Source: UBA11740 sp035635855 (GTDB lineage: Bacteria > Acidobacteriota > Blastocatellia > Pyrinomonadales > Pyrinomonadaceae). From it: a DNA stretch of 64,000 nucleotides. The DNA is taken from positions 1 through 64,000 of the forward strand of contig DASQAF010000027.1 of the NCBI GenBank assembly GCA_035635855.1, given 5' to 3'. Every line of letters starts with the position of its first letter. The stretch's first letter is position 1. The position numbers were made by a program, and so were the translations under genes. A model generated the notes under the pieces. The model was not told where the DNA came from. It saw only the letters and a program-made list of their open reading frames with translations, and did not search any database. This document shows, in pieces, positions 1 to 8,687 of the stretch.

Positions 1-441
1 GAGCGGCTTCGCACCGTTGAATGAGCCCGCCAAAAAAAGCACCACTAATCAGCGTGCTGGCGGCAGCTCGGATAGAAGGGTGAGACGATCAACCGAACCT
101 CTACCTTGACACGACCCGCTTTCATAGAAATCACACGAAGCTGCGCATTAAACGACTGATGCGGACGAGTGGCCACGATTATTGTGGAACTCCATTCATA
201 TTCGAGCGTGAATCAAATCAGGTAGGTGGGCTCCTCCTGAGCGCGAGCAAGCTGACTGAGTGTTATCCGTAAGGATGCATTCCCGAGGCTTGCTCGCTCT
301 GTTTTTTTGTTTCCACCAGCGCCGATAGCACGGCTGGACAAGCGCGCACCTCGACCGCTAGACTACTTCGTTTGCGACAGGTAGGTGGTTCTTATCTATC
401 GCTTCACCAGGCAAACTAATCAGAAAGACATAACATCGGTA
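1..441. other. Intergenic leader before efp
   Basis: No convincing gene is visible here. The first 24 bases could be the tail of an upstream gene, since one plus-strand frame reads ERLRTVE then TGA at 22-24, but this is too short to judge. A hairpin followed by a T-run lies at 239-308 and is listed separately. The string GGTAGGTGG occurs twice, near 221 and 381, without an obvious role. Confidence 0.4.
239..308 (+). terminator. Hairpin with T-run
   Basis: The arms GAGCGCGAGCAAGC (239-252) and GCTTGCTCGCTC (288-299) pair with one small bulge and are followed by a run of seven T. The loop of about 35 nt contains a small internal hairpin, ATCC-GTAA-GGAT. This fits a rho-independent terminator of an upstream transcript, or the end of a small RNA. 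The large loop is unusual for a simple terminator. Confidence 0.55.
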
Positions 442-1005
442 ATGGCAATTTCAGCAACCCAACTCAGACGCGGCATGGTTATAGTTTTCGAGGGCCAGCC
501 CTGCAAAGTAGTCGAATTTCGGCACCACACGCCCGGTAATCTGCGCGCCATGATCCAAACCAAGCTGCGCAACATTCTCACCGGTTCTTCTTTCGAACAC
601 CGCTTTCGCTCAGTGGATACCATTGAGCGGGCGAGCCTGGAGCAGCACGAGATGGAGTACCTTTACTCCGACGGCTCGCATCATCATTTCATGAATACTG
701 AATCCTACGAACAGGTAGCCTTGAGCGATGAGGAGCTGGGAGATTCAGCCCAGTGGCTGGCCCCCGGACTGAAGATTCAAGCCGAGTTTTATGACGGCGC
801 ACCCATTGGAGTCGAGCTGCCCGCTTCCCTGGAACTCACCGTCACGAGAACTGAGCCGACGATGAAGGGCGCGACGGTTTCCAACGTTAACAAACCGGCT
901 ACCCTGGAAAACGGTGTAGTCATTCAGGTGCCGCCGTTCATCAACGAAGGCGACCGCCTGCGCGTCGATCCCGTCGAAAGCCGTTATATCGAACGGGCAA
1001 AGTAG
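442..1005 (+). CDS. efp: Elongation factor P
   Basis: The 187-aa protein has the usual EF-P length and the three-domain order: a KOW-like N-terminal domain (about 1-65) and two OB domains. EF-P binds between the P and E sites and rescues ribosomes stalled on polyproline. Family hallmarks include LTGSSFEH, YLYSDG and the C-terminal end RVDPVESRYIERAK. The ATG at 442 is chosen because it aligns with EF-P N-termini; an in-frame GTG at 385 would add 19 residues that are not EF-P-like. The domain I loop reads HHTPGNLRA, so the tip residue that is Lys or Arg in the well-studied modified EF-Ps is Asn33 here. No modification enzyme gene is nearby. Confidence 0.95.
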   Translation: MAISATQLRRGMVIVFEGQPCKVVEFRHHTPGNLRAMIQTKLRNILTGSSFEHRFRSVDTIERASLEQHEMEYLYSDGSHHHFMNTESYEQVALSDEELGDSAQWLAPGLKIQAEFYDGAPIGVELPASLELTVTRTEPTMKGATVSNVNKPATLENGVVIQVPPFINEGDRLRVDPVESRYIERAK

Positions 1006-1013
1006 GTCGCAAA

Positions 1014-1079
1014 AGTTCAGAGTCCAACCTTCAGGTTGTACTCTTCAAAGCACAGCAAGCTGAAGCTTGAACTCTAAAC
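1014..1079. repeat. Palindromic intergenic repeat
   Basis: The spacer between efp and waaA contains a dyad built from TTCAGAGTCCAACCTTCAGG and AAGCTGAAGCTTGAACTC. The reverse complement of 1053-1079 matches 8621-8649 nearly base for base (GTTCAAGCTTCAGCTTG core). The repeat is therefore dispersed and not specific to this operon. Confidence 0.6.
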
Positions 1080-1080
1080 G

Positions 1081-2436
1081 GTGTATTTCATTTACAGCCT
1101 GCTTCTGACGGTTGGCTTCGTTGTCCTCCTGCCGAAGTTTGCCATCGACGCCTTGCGTACCCGCAAGTACGTCACCGGGCTTAGTCAACGCCTCGGCAAC
1201 CTACCGATCATTCCTCACGATCATCCCGTCATTTGGATTCATTGTGTGTCGGTGGGCGAGACTGAAGCGGCGCGCCCCCTGGTGAGGGCCCTCCTCGATC
1301 GATTCCCTTCACACCGTCTGGTTATTTCGACCACCACCGTAACCGGCCAAAAGGTCGCGCGCGATGCGTTTGGGAAAGACGCTGCCGCAGTTTTCTATTT
1401 CCCGATAGACTGGACCTGGACGATTCGCCGCGTGCTGCACGCGATACAACCGGCGGCCGTGCTGATCATGGAAACTGAACTTTGGCCTAATCTGCTGCGC
1501 GAATGTCGCGTCCGTTCGAGTCCGGTGGCGTTGGTTAACGGTCGCATCTCTCAGACTTCATTTCGCCGTTACCAACTGATTCATTCTTTTATCCGCCGCG
1601 TACTCAACGATCTCTCGGTGGCCCTGATGCAGTCTGAGCGCGATGCCGTTCGCATTCGCCAGCTTGGTCTCGCTCCTGACCGCGTCCTCATGTCCGGAAA
1701 CGTAAAGTTCGACAGCGCTAAAGCCGCTACGGACAAAGCCGTTACTGCCAGCCTCTGTTTGCGCTTCGGCTTCAGTCAAACTCGTCCCTTAATCGTCGCC
1801 GGTAGCACGCACGCGCCGGAAGAATTGGTTGTGATCGAGGCCTTCAACCAACTTAAGGATCTTCAGCCGAGTGCTCGGCTGCTGATTGCCCCGCGTCACC
1901 CGGAACGATTCAGCGAGGTTGCGACGGTGCTGAACAGATCCGGTCTGAAATGGGCGCGACGCTCTGATGACCAAAAGCCTGACGATGCGGCGTGCGATGT
2001 TATCCTACTGGATACCGTCGGAGAGTTGCGCGCGGCGTATTCGTTGGCGACGGTGGCTTTCATCGGGGGCAGCATCGCTCCTCACGGCGGTCATAACGTG
2101 CTCGAGCCGGCGTCGCTTGGGATCGCGGTCGTCACCGGCGCCCATACCGAAAACTTTGCCGCAATCACAAAGGCGTTGCTCGATGAAAATGCAGTTGTCC
2201 AGTTGCCAAGCCTGGAAACGTCGCAGGCGTCGGCTGAGCTTGCTTCAGTTCTGCGCGAGCTTCTAGCCGACGAAGCGCGACGACGCGAAATTGGCCGGCG
2301 CGCCCTGACTGTCTGCAATCAAAACCGGGGGGCGACTGAACGTACCATTCAGGTCATCGAAGAAATTTTGGCGGCCCGTGCCGCGACGGACACTCCGCCC
2401 CCCTTCACTGCTCTGCACGTCACTGCTGCGAAATGA
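1081..2436 (+). CDS. waaA: Kdo transferase WaaA/KdtA
   Basis: This 451-aa protein is the 3-deoxy-D-manno-octulosonic acid transferase that adds Kdo to lipid IVA at the inner face of the cytoplasmic membrane. An N-terminal hydrophobic anchor (about 1-22) is followed by the GT30 signature SVGETEAARPLVRAL, in which Glu60 corresponds to the family's catalytic glutamate. Further hallmarks are METELWPN, RISQTSFRRY, AGSTHAPEE, APRHPER, GGSIAPHGGHNVLEPA and the C-terminal nucleotide-sugar binding half. Translation starts at GTG 1081. The stop overlaps the lpxK start by 4 nt, indicating translational coupling. Its presence shows that the organism makes LPS. Confidence 0.95.
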   Translation: MYFIYSLLLTVGFVVLLPKFAIDALRTRKYVTGLSQRLGNLPIIPHDHPVIWIHCVSVGETEAARPLVRALLDRFPSHRLVISTTTVTGQKVARDAFGKDAAAVFYFPIDWTWTIRRVLHAIQPAAVLIMETELWPNLLRECRVRSSPVALVNGRISQTSFRRYQLIHSFIRRVLNDLSVALMQSERDAVRIRQLGLAPDRVLMSGNVKFDSAKAATDKAVTASLCLRFGFSQTRPLIVAGSTHAPEELVVIEAFNQLKDLQPSARLLIAPRHPERFSEVATVLNRSGLKWARRSDDQKPDDAACDVILLDTVGELRAAYSLATVAFIGGSIAPHGGHNVLEPASLGIAVVTGAHTENFAAITKALLDENAVVQLPSLETSQASAELASVLRELLADEARRREIGRRALTVCNQNRGATERTIQVIEEILAARAATDTPPPFTALHVTAAK

Positions 2437-3491
2437 ATCGCGTTGCGTCAGTCGCGCTCTCACCCCTGGCCCGCTTGTATGGCGTAACGATGAAAGCACG
2501 CCGCGACCTCTATCGCCGCGGACTGCTTCGCGTGCGAGAGATCAACGTTCCAGTTATCAGCGTCGGCAACCTTACGATGGGCGGAACGGGTAAAACCCCT
2601 CTGGTAGAGTGGGTCGCCGACGAGCTTGCTGCCGCAAATCGGCGAGTCTGCATCCTCACGCGCGGGTACGGCCGCGCGCATCCGAAGGAGCGGGTGATCG
2701 TTTCGAACGGAGGCGAGATTCTTTCGGGCGCCGAGCAAGCAGGTGACGAAGCATTCTTGCTGGCTGAAAGATTGAAGGGTCGCGCAGCGGTTATCAGCGA
2801 CGCCGATCGTGTGTCAGCCGCGCTCTGGGCGATCGAGAACCTGGGAAGCGAGGTCTTTATTCTCGACGATGGCTTTCAAAACCTGGGCCTGGCTCGCAAT
2901 CTCGACCTCGTCACCATCGACGCGACCAACCCATGGGGCAACCGGCGTTTGCTCCCGGCAGGCATCCTGCGTGAGTCACCCATGGAATTGGCTCGCGCCG
3001 ACTGCATTGTGTTGACGCGCGCGGACGAATCAGACCAACTTCAGGAATTAGAGAGCAAGATAGACGCCTTAAGCAAAAGCCGTCCGGTTTTCCGTTCGCG
3101 GATGAAGATTCTTGGGTTGCGACCAGTTAGCGCTGTAGCCAAAGGACTTTCCGCAGAAGAAATCAAATCATCGAGAGCCGCGGCATTCTGCGGAATTGGC
3201 AATCCACAGTCGTTCCTTACCCAACTCCGAGGAGCTGGCTATCAACTCGGCCACGTCCAAATATTTCGCGACCATCATGTCTATACGCAGACTGATCTTG
3301 ATCGGATCGTCCGCGCAGCGATCGCCGCCGGGGCCGAGGTTCTGATGACAACTGCCAAGGATGAAGTGAAACTTCGCTCTCTCAGGTTCGAGCTGCCCTG
3401 CTACGCCGTCGACATCAGTATTGAGATTGAAGGGGAAGATAATTTCCGATCTTTGATCGAAAACTCACTCGTGTCAGAAGCCCGACCATAA
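2433..3491 (+). CDS. lpxK: Tetraacyldisaccharide 4'-kinase LpxK
   Basis: LpxK phosphorylates the 4' position of the lipid A disaccharide, the step just before Kdo addition by WaaA. The 352-aa protein carries a membrane-associating N-terminus, the Walker A loop in VGNLTMGGTGKTPLVEW, the motif ILTRGYGR, DGFQ (LDDGFQNLGLARNLDLV) and RADCIVLTR, all typical of the family. Its ATG lies inside the end of waaA (ATGA overlap), so the two lipid A genes are co-translated. No anomaly was seen. Confidence 0.95.
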   Translation: MNRVASVALSPLARLYGVTMKARRDLYRRGLLRVREINVPVISVGNLTMGGTGKTPLVEWVADELAAANRRVCILTRGYGRAHPKERVIVSNGGEILSGAEQAGDEAFLLAERLKGRAAVISDADRVSAALWAIENLGSEVFILDDGFQNLGLARNLDLVTIDATNPWGNRRLLPAGILRESPMELARADCIVLTRADESDQLQELESKIDALSKSRPVFRSRMKILGLRPVSAVAKGLSAEEIKSSRAAAFCGIGNPQSFLTQLRGAGYQLGHVQIFRDHHVYTQTDLDRIVRAAIAAGAEVLMTTAKDEVKLRSLRFELPCYAVDISIEIEGEDNFRSLIENSLVSEARP

Positions 3492-3522
3492 GGGAGGGCC
3501 GCTTTGGGAAACTCACGAGGCT

Positions 3523-5091
3523 TTACCGCAATGGGGGCGCCGTCTCCGGCTTCACGACGGTCTTTACCGTAGGTGAAACCTTCGGGGGCGGCGGTGGAGC
3601 ATCCTTTGCGACTGGTGGAGAAGCCTTCGGCGCGGGTGATTCGCGCGGTTGGCTGGTGTTTCGATTTCCGTTGGCGCCAAAATCTCCGATGACACTGGAG
3701 GAAGGCACTTGAGAACCCCGATTAGTATTCGCGTTGGCGTTTGGGCTGATACCCGGGCTCGCAATGGTGACCGACTGAATGTTTCTTTCGCTTTCGCCGG
3801 TGGGTGTTCCGGACGGCTGGACAGGCTGACTGTTCGGATCCGCAGACAGGTTGGTCTGGCCAGGCGTCTGATTGGCCGGCGGGGTCTGTCCGGAGCTGCG
3901 GGTCAGTAGAAACACGATTCCAAAGACTGCGACCAACACGATGGCCGCGGGGACCATAATCCTCCAGGGACTGACCTCCCGGCTACCCGGTTCCTGAACT
4001 GGACTGGACAGAGGAATTTCCTGGCGCGATCGCGGCACTGTCAGCGGTTCCCGCGGCCGCACCACAGTGACTTCGTCCGCGTCGTCTTCGACTTTTACGG
4101 GTTCATTGGCGACTGTGTCCGGAGTTGCAGACAATGCCGTGACGGCCGGCGCCTCGGAGGCAGTCTCTGACAGCGCTGCGAACAACTCACCCGCCGTTTG
4201 AAATCGATCCGCGGGTTTTTTGGCTAGCGCTCGCTCAACGACTCCACTGATGCCCCCGGGCAAATCAGGACGCGCCTCGAGGATCGATGGCGGCGTATCC
4301 TGCACCTGCTTCATCATGATCACGGTCGGCGACTCTCCGGTGAAAGGCACACGCCCGGCAAGCATTTCGTAAAGAATCACACCCAGCGAATAAACGTCCG
4401 AACGCGCATCGATCGGTCCCGTCTGCGAGCACTGTTCAGGCGACATGTACTGCGGTGTTCCGATCACCAGGTTGGGCGCGGTTATGTCGTGATCGCGTGT
4501 ACCTTTGGGCTCCTGAATCTTGGCGATGCCGAAATCGAGCACCTTGGCCCAGTCGCCGCCGTTCGTCTCTGAGAGCATGATGTTGTCGCTCTTCAAATCG
4601 CGATGGACTACGCCTTGCTGATGCGCTGCATCGAACGCGCCAGACACCTGACGCACGATTTCCACCGCCCGAGCGAGCGGCATCGGACCTTCGTTCCTGA
4701 TAATCTCTTTTAAGGTTTGGCCATCCAGGTACTCCATCACCAGAAATACGACACCGTTTTCGGATTCGCCAAAGTCTGTGACGCTGACGGCGTGCGGATG
4801 CGAGATGCGTGAGGCGGCTTTGGCTTCGCGCGAAAAGCGCGCCACTACCACATTATCAACGGCCAGCGACGGTCGCAGGACTTTGACCGCCACGGTCTTG
4901 TCCATCAGCACATGCTTGCCCCGATAGACCGAGCCCATGCCGCCACTCTTGATAATTTCTTCGATTAAATATTTCCCGGCGAGCGTTTGCCCCACGAGAG
5001 AATCATTCGCTGCCTGCAATGCCGCTGCATCAACTGGACAGAGGCTCTGCGTATCTGAGTATTCCTTGGCGCAAACGGGACAAACTTTCAT
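3523..5091 (-). CDS. Ser/Thr kinase with zinc ribbon
   Basis: This 522-aa PknB-like kinase begins with a small zinc-ribbon-like module (C4, C7, C18 with CPVD). The kinase domain spans about 41-310: glycine loop SGGMGSVYRG, Lys70 in VAVKVL, HRDLKSDN (His162-Asp164), DFG at 186-188 and an APE-like SPEQ. A Pro/Ala-rich linker leads to one membrane helix (about 379-398), then a roughly 120-residue disordered extracytoplasmic tail rich in Pro, Asn and Thr. The kinase domain is therefore cytosolic and the tail periplasmic. It lies downstream of atpE on the same strand but behind a terminator, so it is probably a separate unit. The substrate is unknown. Confidence 0.9.
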   Translation of the reverse strand: MKVCPVCAKEYSDTQSLCPVDAAALQAANDSLVGQTLAGKYLIEEIIKSGGMGSVYRGKHVLMDKTVAVKVLRPSLAVDNVVVARFSREAKAASRISHPHAVSVTDFGESENGVVFLVMEYLDGQTLKEIIRNEGPMPLARAVEIVRQVSGAFDAAHQQGVVHRDLKSDNIMLSETNGGDWAKVLDFGIAKIQEPKGTRDHDITAPNLVIGTPQYMSPEQCSQTGPIDARSDVYSLGVILYEMLAGRVPFTGESPTVIMMKQVQDTPPSILEARPDLPGGISGVVERALAKKPADRFQTAGELFAALSETASEAPAVTALSATPDTVANEPVKVEDDADEVTVVRPREPLTVPRSRQEIPLSSPVQEPGSREVSPWRIMVPAAIVLVAVFGIVFLLTRSSGQTPPANQTPGQTNLSADPNSQPVQPSGTPTGESERNIQSVTIASPGISPNANANTNRGSQVPSSSVIGDFGANGNRNTSQPRESPAPKASPPVAKDAPPPPPKVSPTVKTVVKPETAPPLR

Positions 5092-5233
5092 TTGATACTT
5101 CTTTCGTTCTTAATTTAGGCAAGCGTAACACACGGTTTTAGCGGCGAGCAAAGAAGGCGGATGTAATCCAGGCGGTCGCGTTGTGCGCGACTAACAGTTT
5201 GCGCTACATCAGACACGGCCGGCGAAAAAGAAA

Positions 5234-5267
5234 AATGCGAGCGAAGCTGGAAAGCCGCGCTCGCATT
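5234..5267 (-). terminator. Terminator after atpE
   Basis: A perfect 10-bp stem AATGCGAGCG/CGCTCGCATT with a 14-nt loop lies 25 nt past the atpE stop. On the minus strand it is followed by a T-rich tract (TTTTTCTTTTTC). It closes the atpI-atpB-atpE cluster and separates it from the downstream kinase gene. Confidence 0.8.
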
Positions 5268-5291
5268 AATCTAATCGGGTTGGAGCCCGTC

Positions 5292-5627
5292 TTAGCCGGC
5301 GATAGGCTTAACTACCGCGAAAACCACCAGCAATGCGAAGAGTACCAGTGATTCGATCAGCGCCAGACCGAGAATCATCATGGTCTGGATGCGCCCAGCC
5401 GCGCCCGGATTGCGCGCGGCGCCTTCGCAGGCGGCGGCTCCGATTCGCGACTGTCCAATGGCGCCGCCGAAAACTGCGATCGCGAAGCCGATGCCGGCCG
5501 CAATGGCCACGTAGCCCTTGAAGCTCACGCCGGATTCAGCTGTTTGGTTGGCCGGTTGAGCAACTGCCGTCACCGCGGTGATCATTAAACCAAGTGCGGC
5601 AAAGCAAAGCATTCTCAATTTTTTCAT
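5292..5627 (-). CDS. atpE: ATP synthase Fo subunit c
   Basis: Subunit c forms the membrane rotor ring. The 111-aa protein is longer than the usual 75-90 aa because it starts with a cleavable-looking signal peptide (about 1-24, ending AVAQ). Two helices follow: GYVAIAAGIGFAIAVFGGAI and MMILGLALIESLVLFALLVV, joined by the polar loop EGAARNPGAAGR. The ion-binding carboxylate is Glu92. Gln59, Glu92 and Ser93 match three residues of the Na+ site known from Ilyobacter, but the Tyr of that site is Phe97 here. The coupling ion is therefore uncertain, with H+ the default. It is preceded by atpB with a 276-nt spacer. Confidence 0.95.
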   Translation of the reverse strand: MKKLRMLCFAALGLMITAVTAVAQPANQTAESGVSFKGYVAIAAGIGFAIAVFGGAIGQSRIGAAACEGAARNPGAAGRIQTMMILGLALIESLVLFALLVVFAVVKPIAG

Positions 5628-5903
5628 TGCATTTCTCCTTGTCCGAAGCCATTACCCTGAACTACTTCAGACTGTTCAAAAACATCGCGCGTGAATGATC
5701 GAAAGTCGCCACCGGTCAGTATGATTTCGCCTAAACCCGGTATCCACCGCCCCTCTTACAACGGCGCTCCTGCGATTCAGACACTTTGAATTGTACTAAC
5801 CAACGAAGATCGCCGATTGCGGTTCCGGACCAATCACGTCTCTTTGCGTCCAACGTGCGCCGCGGCAAAATGCGACGTCGCTCGGAACGCGCTCATAAAG
5901 CCA

Positions 5904-6806
5904 TTAAGTCAAAACCGGCGCCACCAACTCCACACTCTCGTTGTCCTCGTTTTCATGCTCCGCGTGGCTGTCGTGTGGAGCGTGTGAAACCTCGCTCAGG
6001 TAAAGTTGCGACAACAGAACAAAAACGAAAGTCTGAATAAAAGCGACGAACAAGCTAAGCGGCATCAGGAGCACCGGAACCAGCCAATAGGTTATCCCGG
6101 GAGCCAGGTGCGCGATTGAATCCATCACCTTCTCATCGGCGAACATGTTGCCGAACAAACGAATGCCGAGCGAAAAGGGCCGGATGAAATTACTCACCAG
6201 CTCGATCGGAAAAATCAGCGGCGCTATCCACCAGATGGGCCCGGCGAAATGCTTCAAGTGCCGGAACAGCCCATTCTCTTTGATCCCGATGTAGTTGTAA
6301 TAAACGAACGAGGATATTCCCAACGCGAAGGTCACGCTGGTCGCCGACGTGGGGGACATGAAGAGCGGGAACATTCCCATCAGATTCGAGATCAGAATCA
6401 GCACCGCAAAGGTCATCACCACCGGAAAGTATTGCAGGCCGTGCGGACCGACAATATCTTCCAGCATGCTGCGCACTGCCAGCACACCGACTTCGAGGGT
6501 CTGCTGTCCCTGTCCCGGCTCGTCTTCTGAAAGTTTTCCTTTGAAGATCCAAATCAGAACCACACTGAGGATGCACGCGGTGACAAACATCACCGTGTAC
6601 CAGGGGATCGCGTTTTCCGGCGTATACGGACCAAAGGCAGCATCGGGCGTGGTCCCAAACTTTCCCAGCACCTTCTGCCAAAACGGATACGTGTACTTCA
6701 TTTCAAGGTCATAGGCCCAATGACCGAAATAGTGATTGACTAACTGCACCAGAATTGGCGCGTGTTCAGCCTGCTCGGCTCCTTCACTGCTCAAAAGAAA
6801 CATCAA
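5904..6806 (-). CDS. atpB: ATP synthase Fo subunit a
   Basis: Subunit a is the stator half-channel protein. The 300-aa sequence has several membrane helices and the essential arginine, Arg216, in the hallmark SLGIRLFGNM. It also has FPLFMSPTSATSVTFALG and a C-terminal helix followed by an acidic tail (EHENEDNESVE). Its ATG overlaps the stop of the atpI-like gene by 4 nt. The order atpI-atpB-atpE is normal, but atpF and all F1 genes are absent downstream, so the operon is split. Confidence 0.95.
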   Translation of the reverse strand: MMFLLSSEGAEQAEHAPILVQLVNHYFGHWAYDLEMKYTYPFWQKVLGKFGTTPDAAFGPYTPENAIPWYTVMFVTACILSVVLIWIFKGKLSEDEPGQGQQTLEVGVLAVRSMLEDIVGPHGLQYFPVVMTFAVLILISNLMGMFPLFMSPTSATSVTFALGISSFVYYNYIGIKENGLFRHLKHFAGPIWWIAPLIFPIELVSNFIRPFSLGIRLFGNMFADEKVMDSIAHLAPGITYWLVPVLLMPLSLFVAFIQTFVFVLLSQLYLSEVSHAPHDSHAEHENEDNESVELVAPVLT

Positions 6807-7240
6807 TAAGATTCCTCTCGACGGATAATTGCCAGATAAAACTGGCGGCCGGCTTCAACGAAGATCGCGGGCACGAAGGAAGAGAGCCCGGCGAAGAGCG
6901 CCGGCAATGAAACGAGGTTCAGTTTGTATCCTGCGAACGCTACAAAGCCGACCACGAAATAACGAATCACGTAACGCGAAGCGCGGACGCGCGGGCGGCG
7001 GGTTTCGATGTCGCCGGCGAAAATCGCCGCCACTGACGTTCGCAGCCAGTGATAATTCAAGAGCGAGAGCCCGCCACCCAGCATCAGACCGGTCGTAACG
7101 CGCCAGGGCGCTAATATCGCGCTGGCAATAGCGGCAACGGCGATGCTCGCAATCATCACGCGAAAAATGCGCAGCTCGACCGCGCCGTTATCTCTTCGGG
7201 TCAAAGCTTCACCATTCATATTGGGAGCGATCTGGCTCAT
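6803..7240 (-). CDS. AtpI-like ATP synthase subunit I
   Basis: The 145-aa membrane protein has about four hydrophobic segments (roughly 26-45, 48-66, 90-108 and 112-130) and fits the ATP synthase I family, a proposed assembly factor for the c-ring. Its assignment rests mainly on position: it overlaps atpB by 4 nt and is the first gene of the Fo cluster. Sequence conservation in this family is low, so the call depends on context. Confidence 0.75.
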   Translation of the reverse strand: MSQIAPNMNGEALTRRDNGAVELRIFRVMIASIAVAAIASAILAPWRVTTGLMLGGGLSLLNYHWLRTSVAAIFAGDIETRRPRVRASRYVIRYFVVGFVAFAGYKLNLVSLPALFAGLSSFVPAIFVEAGRQFYLAIIRREESY

Positions 7241-7316
7241 GAATTAAGCGCACGATTTTACATAGAGTAACGGCGACTGTCGAGTTTGCGGGGATCACGC
7301 GCAGTTCTCTCTTGAT

Positions 7317-7462
7317 CTCATTAGCACCTCACTCTAGTGAGGTGTTTACTGCAGATCAGATGAACGATCAGCCGTTTCAACGGCTTCGCCGAAAACCGTT
7401 AGAAACGGTTATCCCAGCGAGTGTCACTCTTCTAACACCCCCTGAAGTGAGGTGTTAATGAG
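7317..7462. repeat. Compound palindromic element (MITE-like)
   Basis: The ends CTCATTAGCACCTCACT (7317-7333) and AAGTGAGGTGTTAATGAG (7445-7462) are imperfect inverted repeats with one internal mismatch. Inside lie further hairpins: CACCTCAC-TCTA-GTGAGGTG, GCCGTT-TC-AACGGC and AACCGTT-AGA-AACGGTT. No coding potential is visible. It fills the gap between the atp cluster and the SPFH gene and ends a few bases before the SPFH stop codon. The layout resembles a small non-autonomous element or a REP cluster. Confidence 0.65.
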
Positions 7463-7467
7463 ACTCT

Positions 7468-8520
7468 CTATCGCAACTGCCGCGGCGGCGGAGGTTTGCT
7501 TGGATCATCAGGCGGGCTCTTCACGCCGCTTTCGGCAAACATCTCTTTGATTGTGCCCACGGCTGAGAGCATCGTCGAAGTTTCCACCGGCATAAAAATA
7601 ACTTTCGCGTTGTTGCTCTTGGTCATGTCCCGGAGGCTTTCGATGTAACGCGTGGTGATCAGGTATTGCGCGGGATTGCCGTGCTCTTGCATTGCCTGGG
7701 CGACCTGGGTAATCGCCTGAGCCTCAGCTTCTGCCTGTCGCAGTCGCGCCTGCGCCAGTCCTTCGGCCTGCAAAATGTTCGATTGCTTTTCACCTTCTGA
7801 GCGCGTGACGGCAGCTTGCTTCTCGCCTTCGGCGCGAGTAATTGCGGCCTGACGTTCGCCCTCCGCCTGCAACACCAGCGCGCGGCGATTGCGTTCGGCA
7901 GTCATCTGTTTTTCCATCGTCACGCGCACGTCTTCCGGAGGATCTATGTTCTTTACATCAACGCGGGTCACCTTCACGCCCCACTTGTCCGTGGCTTCAT
8001 CGAGAATCAAACGCAGCTTCCCGTTTATCTGGTCGCGCTGAGAGAGTGTGTGATCCAGATCCATGTCACCCATCACGGCGCGCATGCCGGTGATCGTCAA
8101 CTGCACAATGCCGCCGACCAGATCGTTCATCTCGTAAACTGCCTTAACCGGATCTGTGATCTGCCAGTAGACAACAGAGTCAACATGGATAGTGACGTTG
8201 TCGCGCGTGATCACCGGCTGAGGTGGCAGGTCGAGGTACTGTTCGCGCAAATCGATCGAAGTAACGCCGCCGCGCGTATTGGTCCAAAACACGGCGCGCG
8301 GCTTGTCGAGGAACGGTATGAGAATGTTCAGGCCGCTGGCGGCGATCCGGCTGAAGCGACCCAGCCTCTCAACCAGCATCACGGTTGCCTGGGGCACAAT
8401 CTTTATTGTCTTGGCGGCGATCACCAACAATACAATGCCAATGAAAGCCAGGAGAAAGATTACGAGAAACGCGGGCAATACTCCCTCATTCTGCAAAAGG
8501 ATCAAGATCGCGAACGGCAT
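7468..8520 (-). CDS. SPFH/band 7 (stomatin-like) protein
   Basis: The 350-aa protein has an N-terminal membrane helix (about 14-38) followed by an SPFH domain: VPQATVMLVERLGRF, RVDVKNIDPPEDV and MTAERNRRALVLQAEGERQAAI are typical of the paraslipin/QmcA/YbbK group. Residues about 215-265 form a coiled coil with repeated AEGEKQAA units. The tail is Pro-rich. Such proteins form oligomeric scaffolds of membrane microdomains and often pair with an NfeD protease partner; no nfeD gene adjoins it. A long antisense reading frame covers the gene but shows no protein-like features. Confidence 0.9.
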   Translation of the reverse strand: MPFAILILLQNEGVLPAFLVIFLLAFIGIVLLVIAAKTIKIVPQATVMLVERLGRFSRIAASGLNILIPFLDKPRAVFWTNTRGGVTSIDLREQYLDLPPQPVITRDNVTIHVDSVVYWQITDPVKAVYEMNDLVGGIVQLTITGMRAVMGDMDLDHTLSQRDQINGKLRLILDEATDKWGVKVTRVDVKNIDPPEDVRVTMEKQMTAERNRRALVLQAEGERQAAITRAEGEKQAAVTRSEGEKQSNILQAEGLAQARLRQAEAEAQAITQVAQAMQEHGNPAQYLITTRYIESLRDMTKSNNAKVIFMPVETSTMLSAVGTIKEMFAESGVKSPPDDPSKPPPPRQLR

Positions 8521-8620
8521 GGTTTACCTCCGATGAAACTAAGGTTTGTGCTCCCCGAGCGAATTTGCGGCGCAACTATAACCAAAGCGCCGCGCGAATG
8601 AAAGACCGCGGAAGGCTTTC

Positions 8621-8649
8621 GGATTAGGGTTCAAGCTTCAGCTTGTTGG
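8621..8649. repeat. Dispersed repeat, second copy
   Basis: The segment GTTCAAGCTTCAGCTTG with its flanks matches the reverse complement of 1053-1079, so the two belong to one dispersed family. It lies in the short gap between the SPFH gene and the amidase gene. Confidence 0.55.
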
Positions 8650-8687
8650 CCAGGAATGGCAACCTAAAGGAGAACTCTGCACTAGAA

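Noticed and set aside
7816..8601. 261-codon open frame antisense to the SPFH gene
   Set aside because: It fully overlaps a well-supported gene, has no domain pattern, and its length is explained by the codon bias of the real gene.
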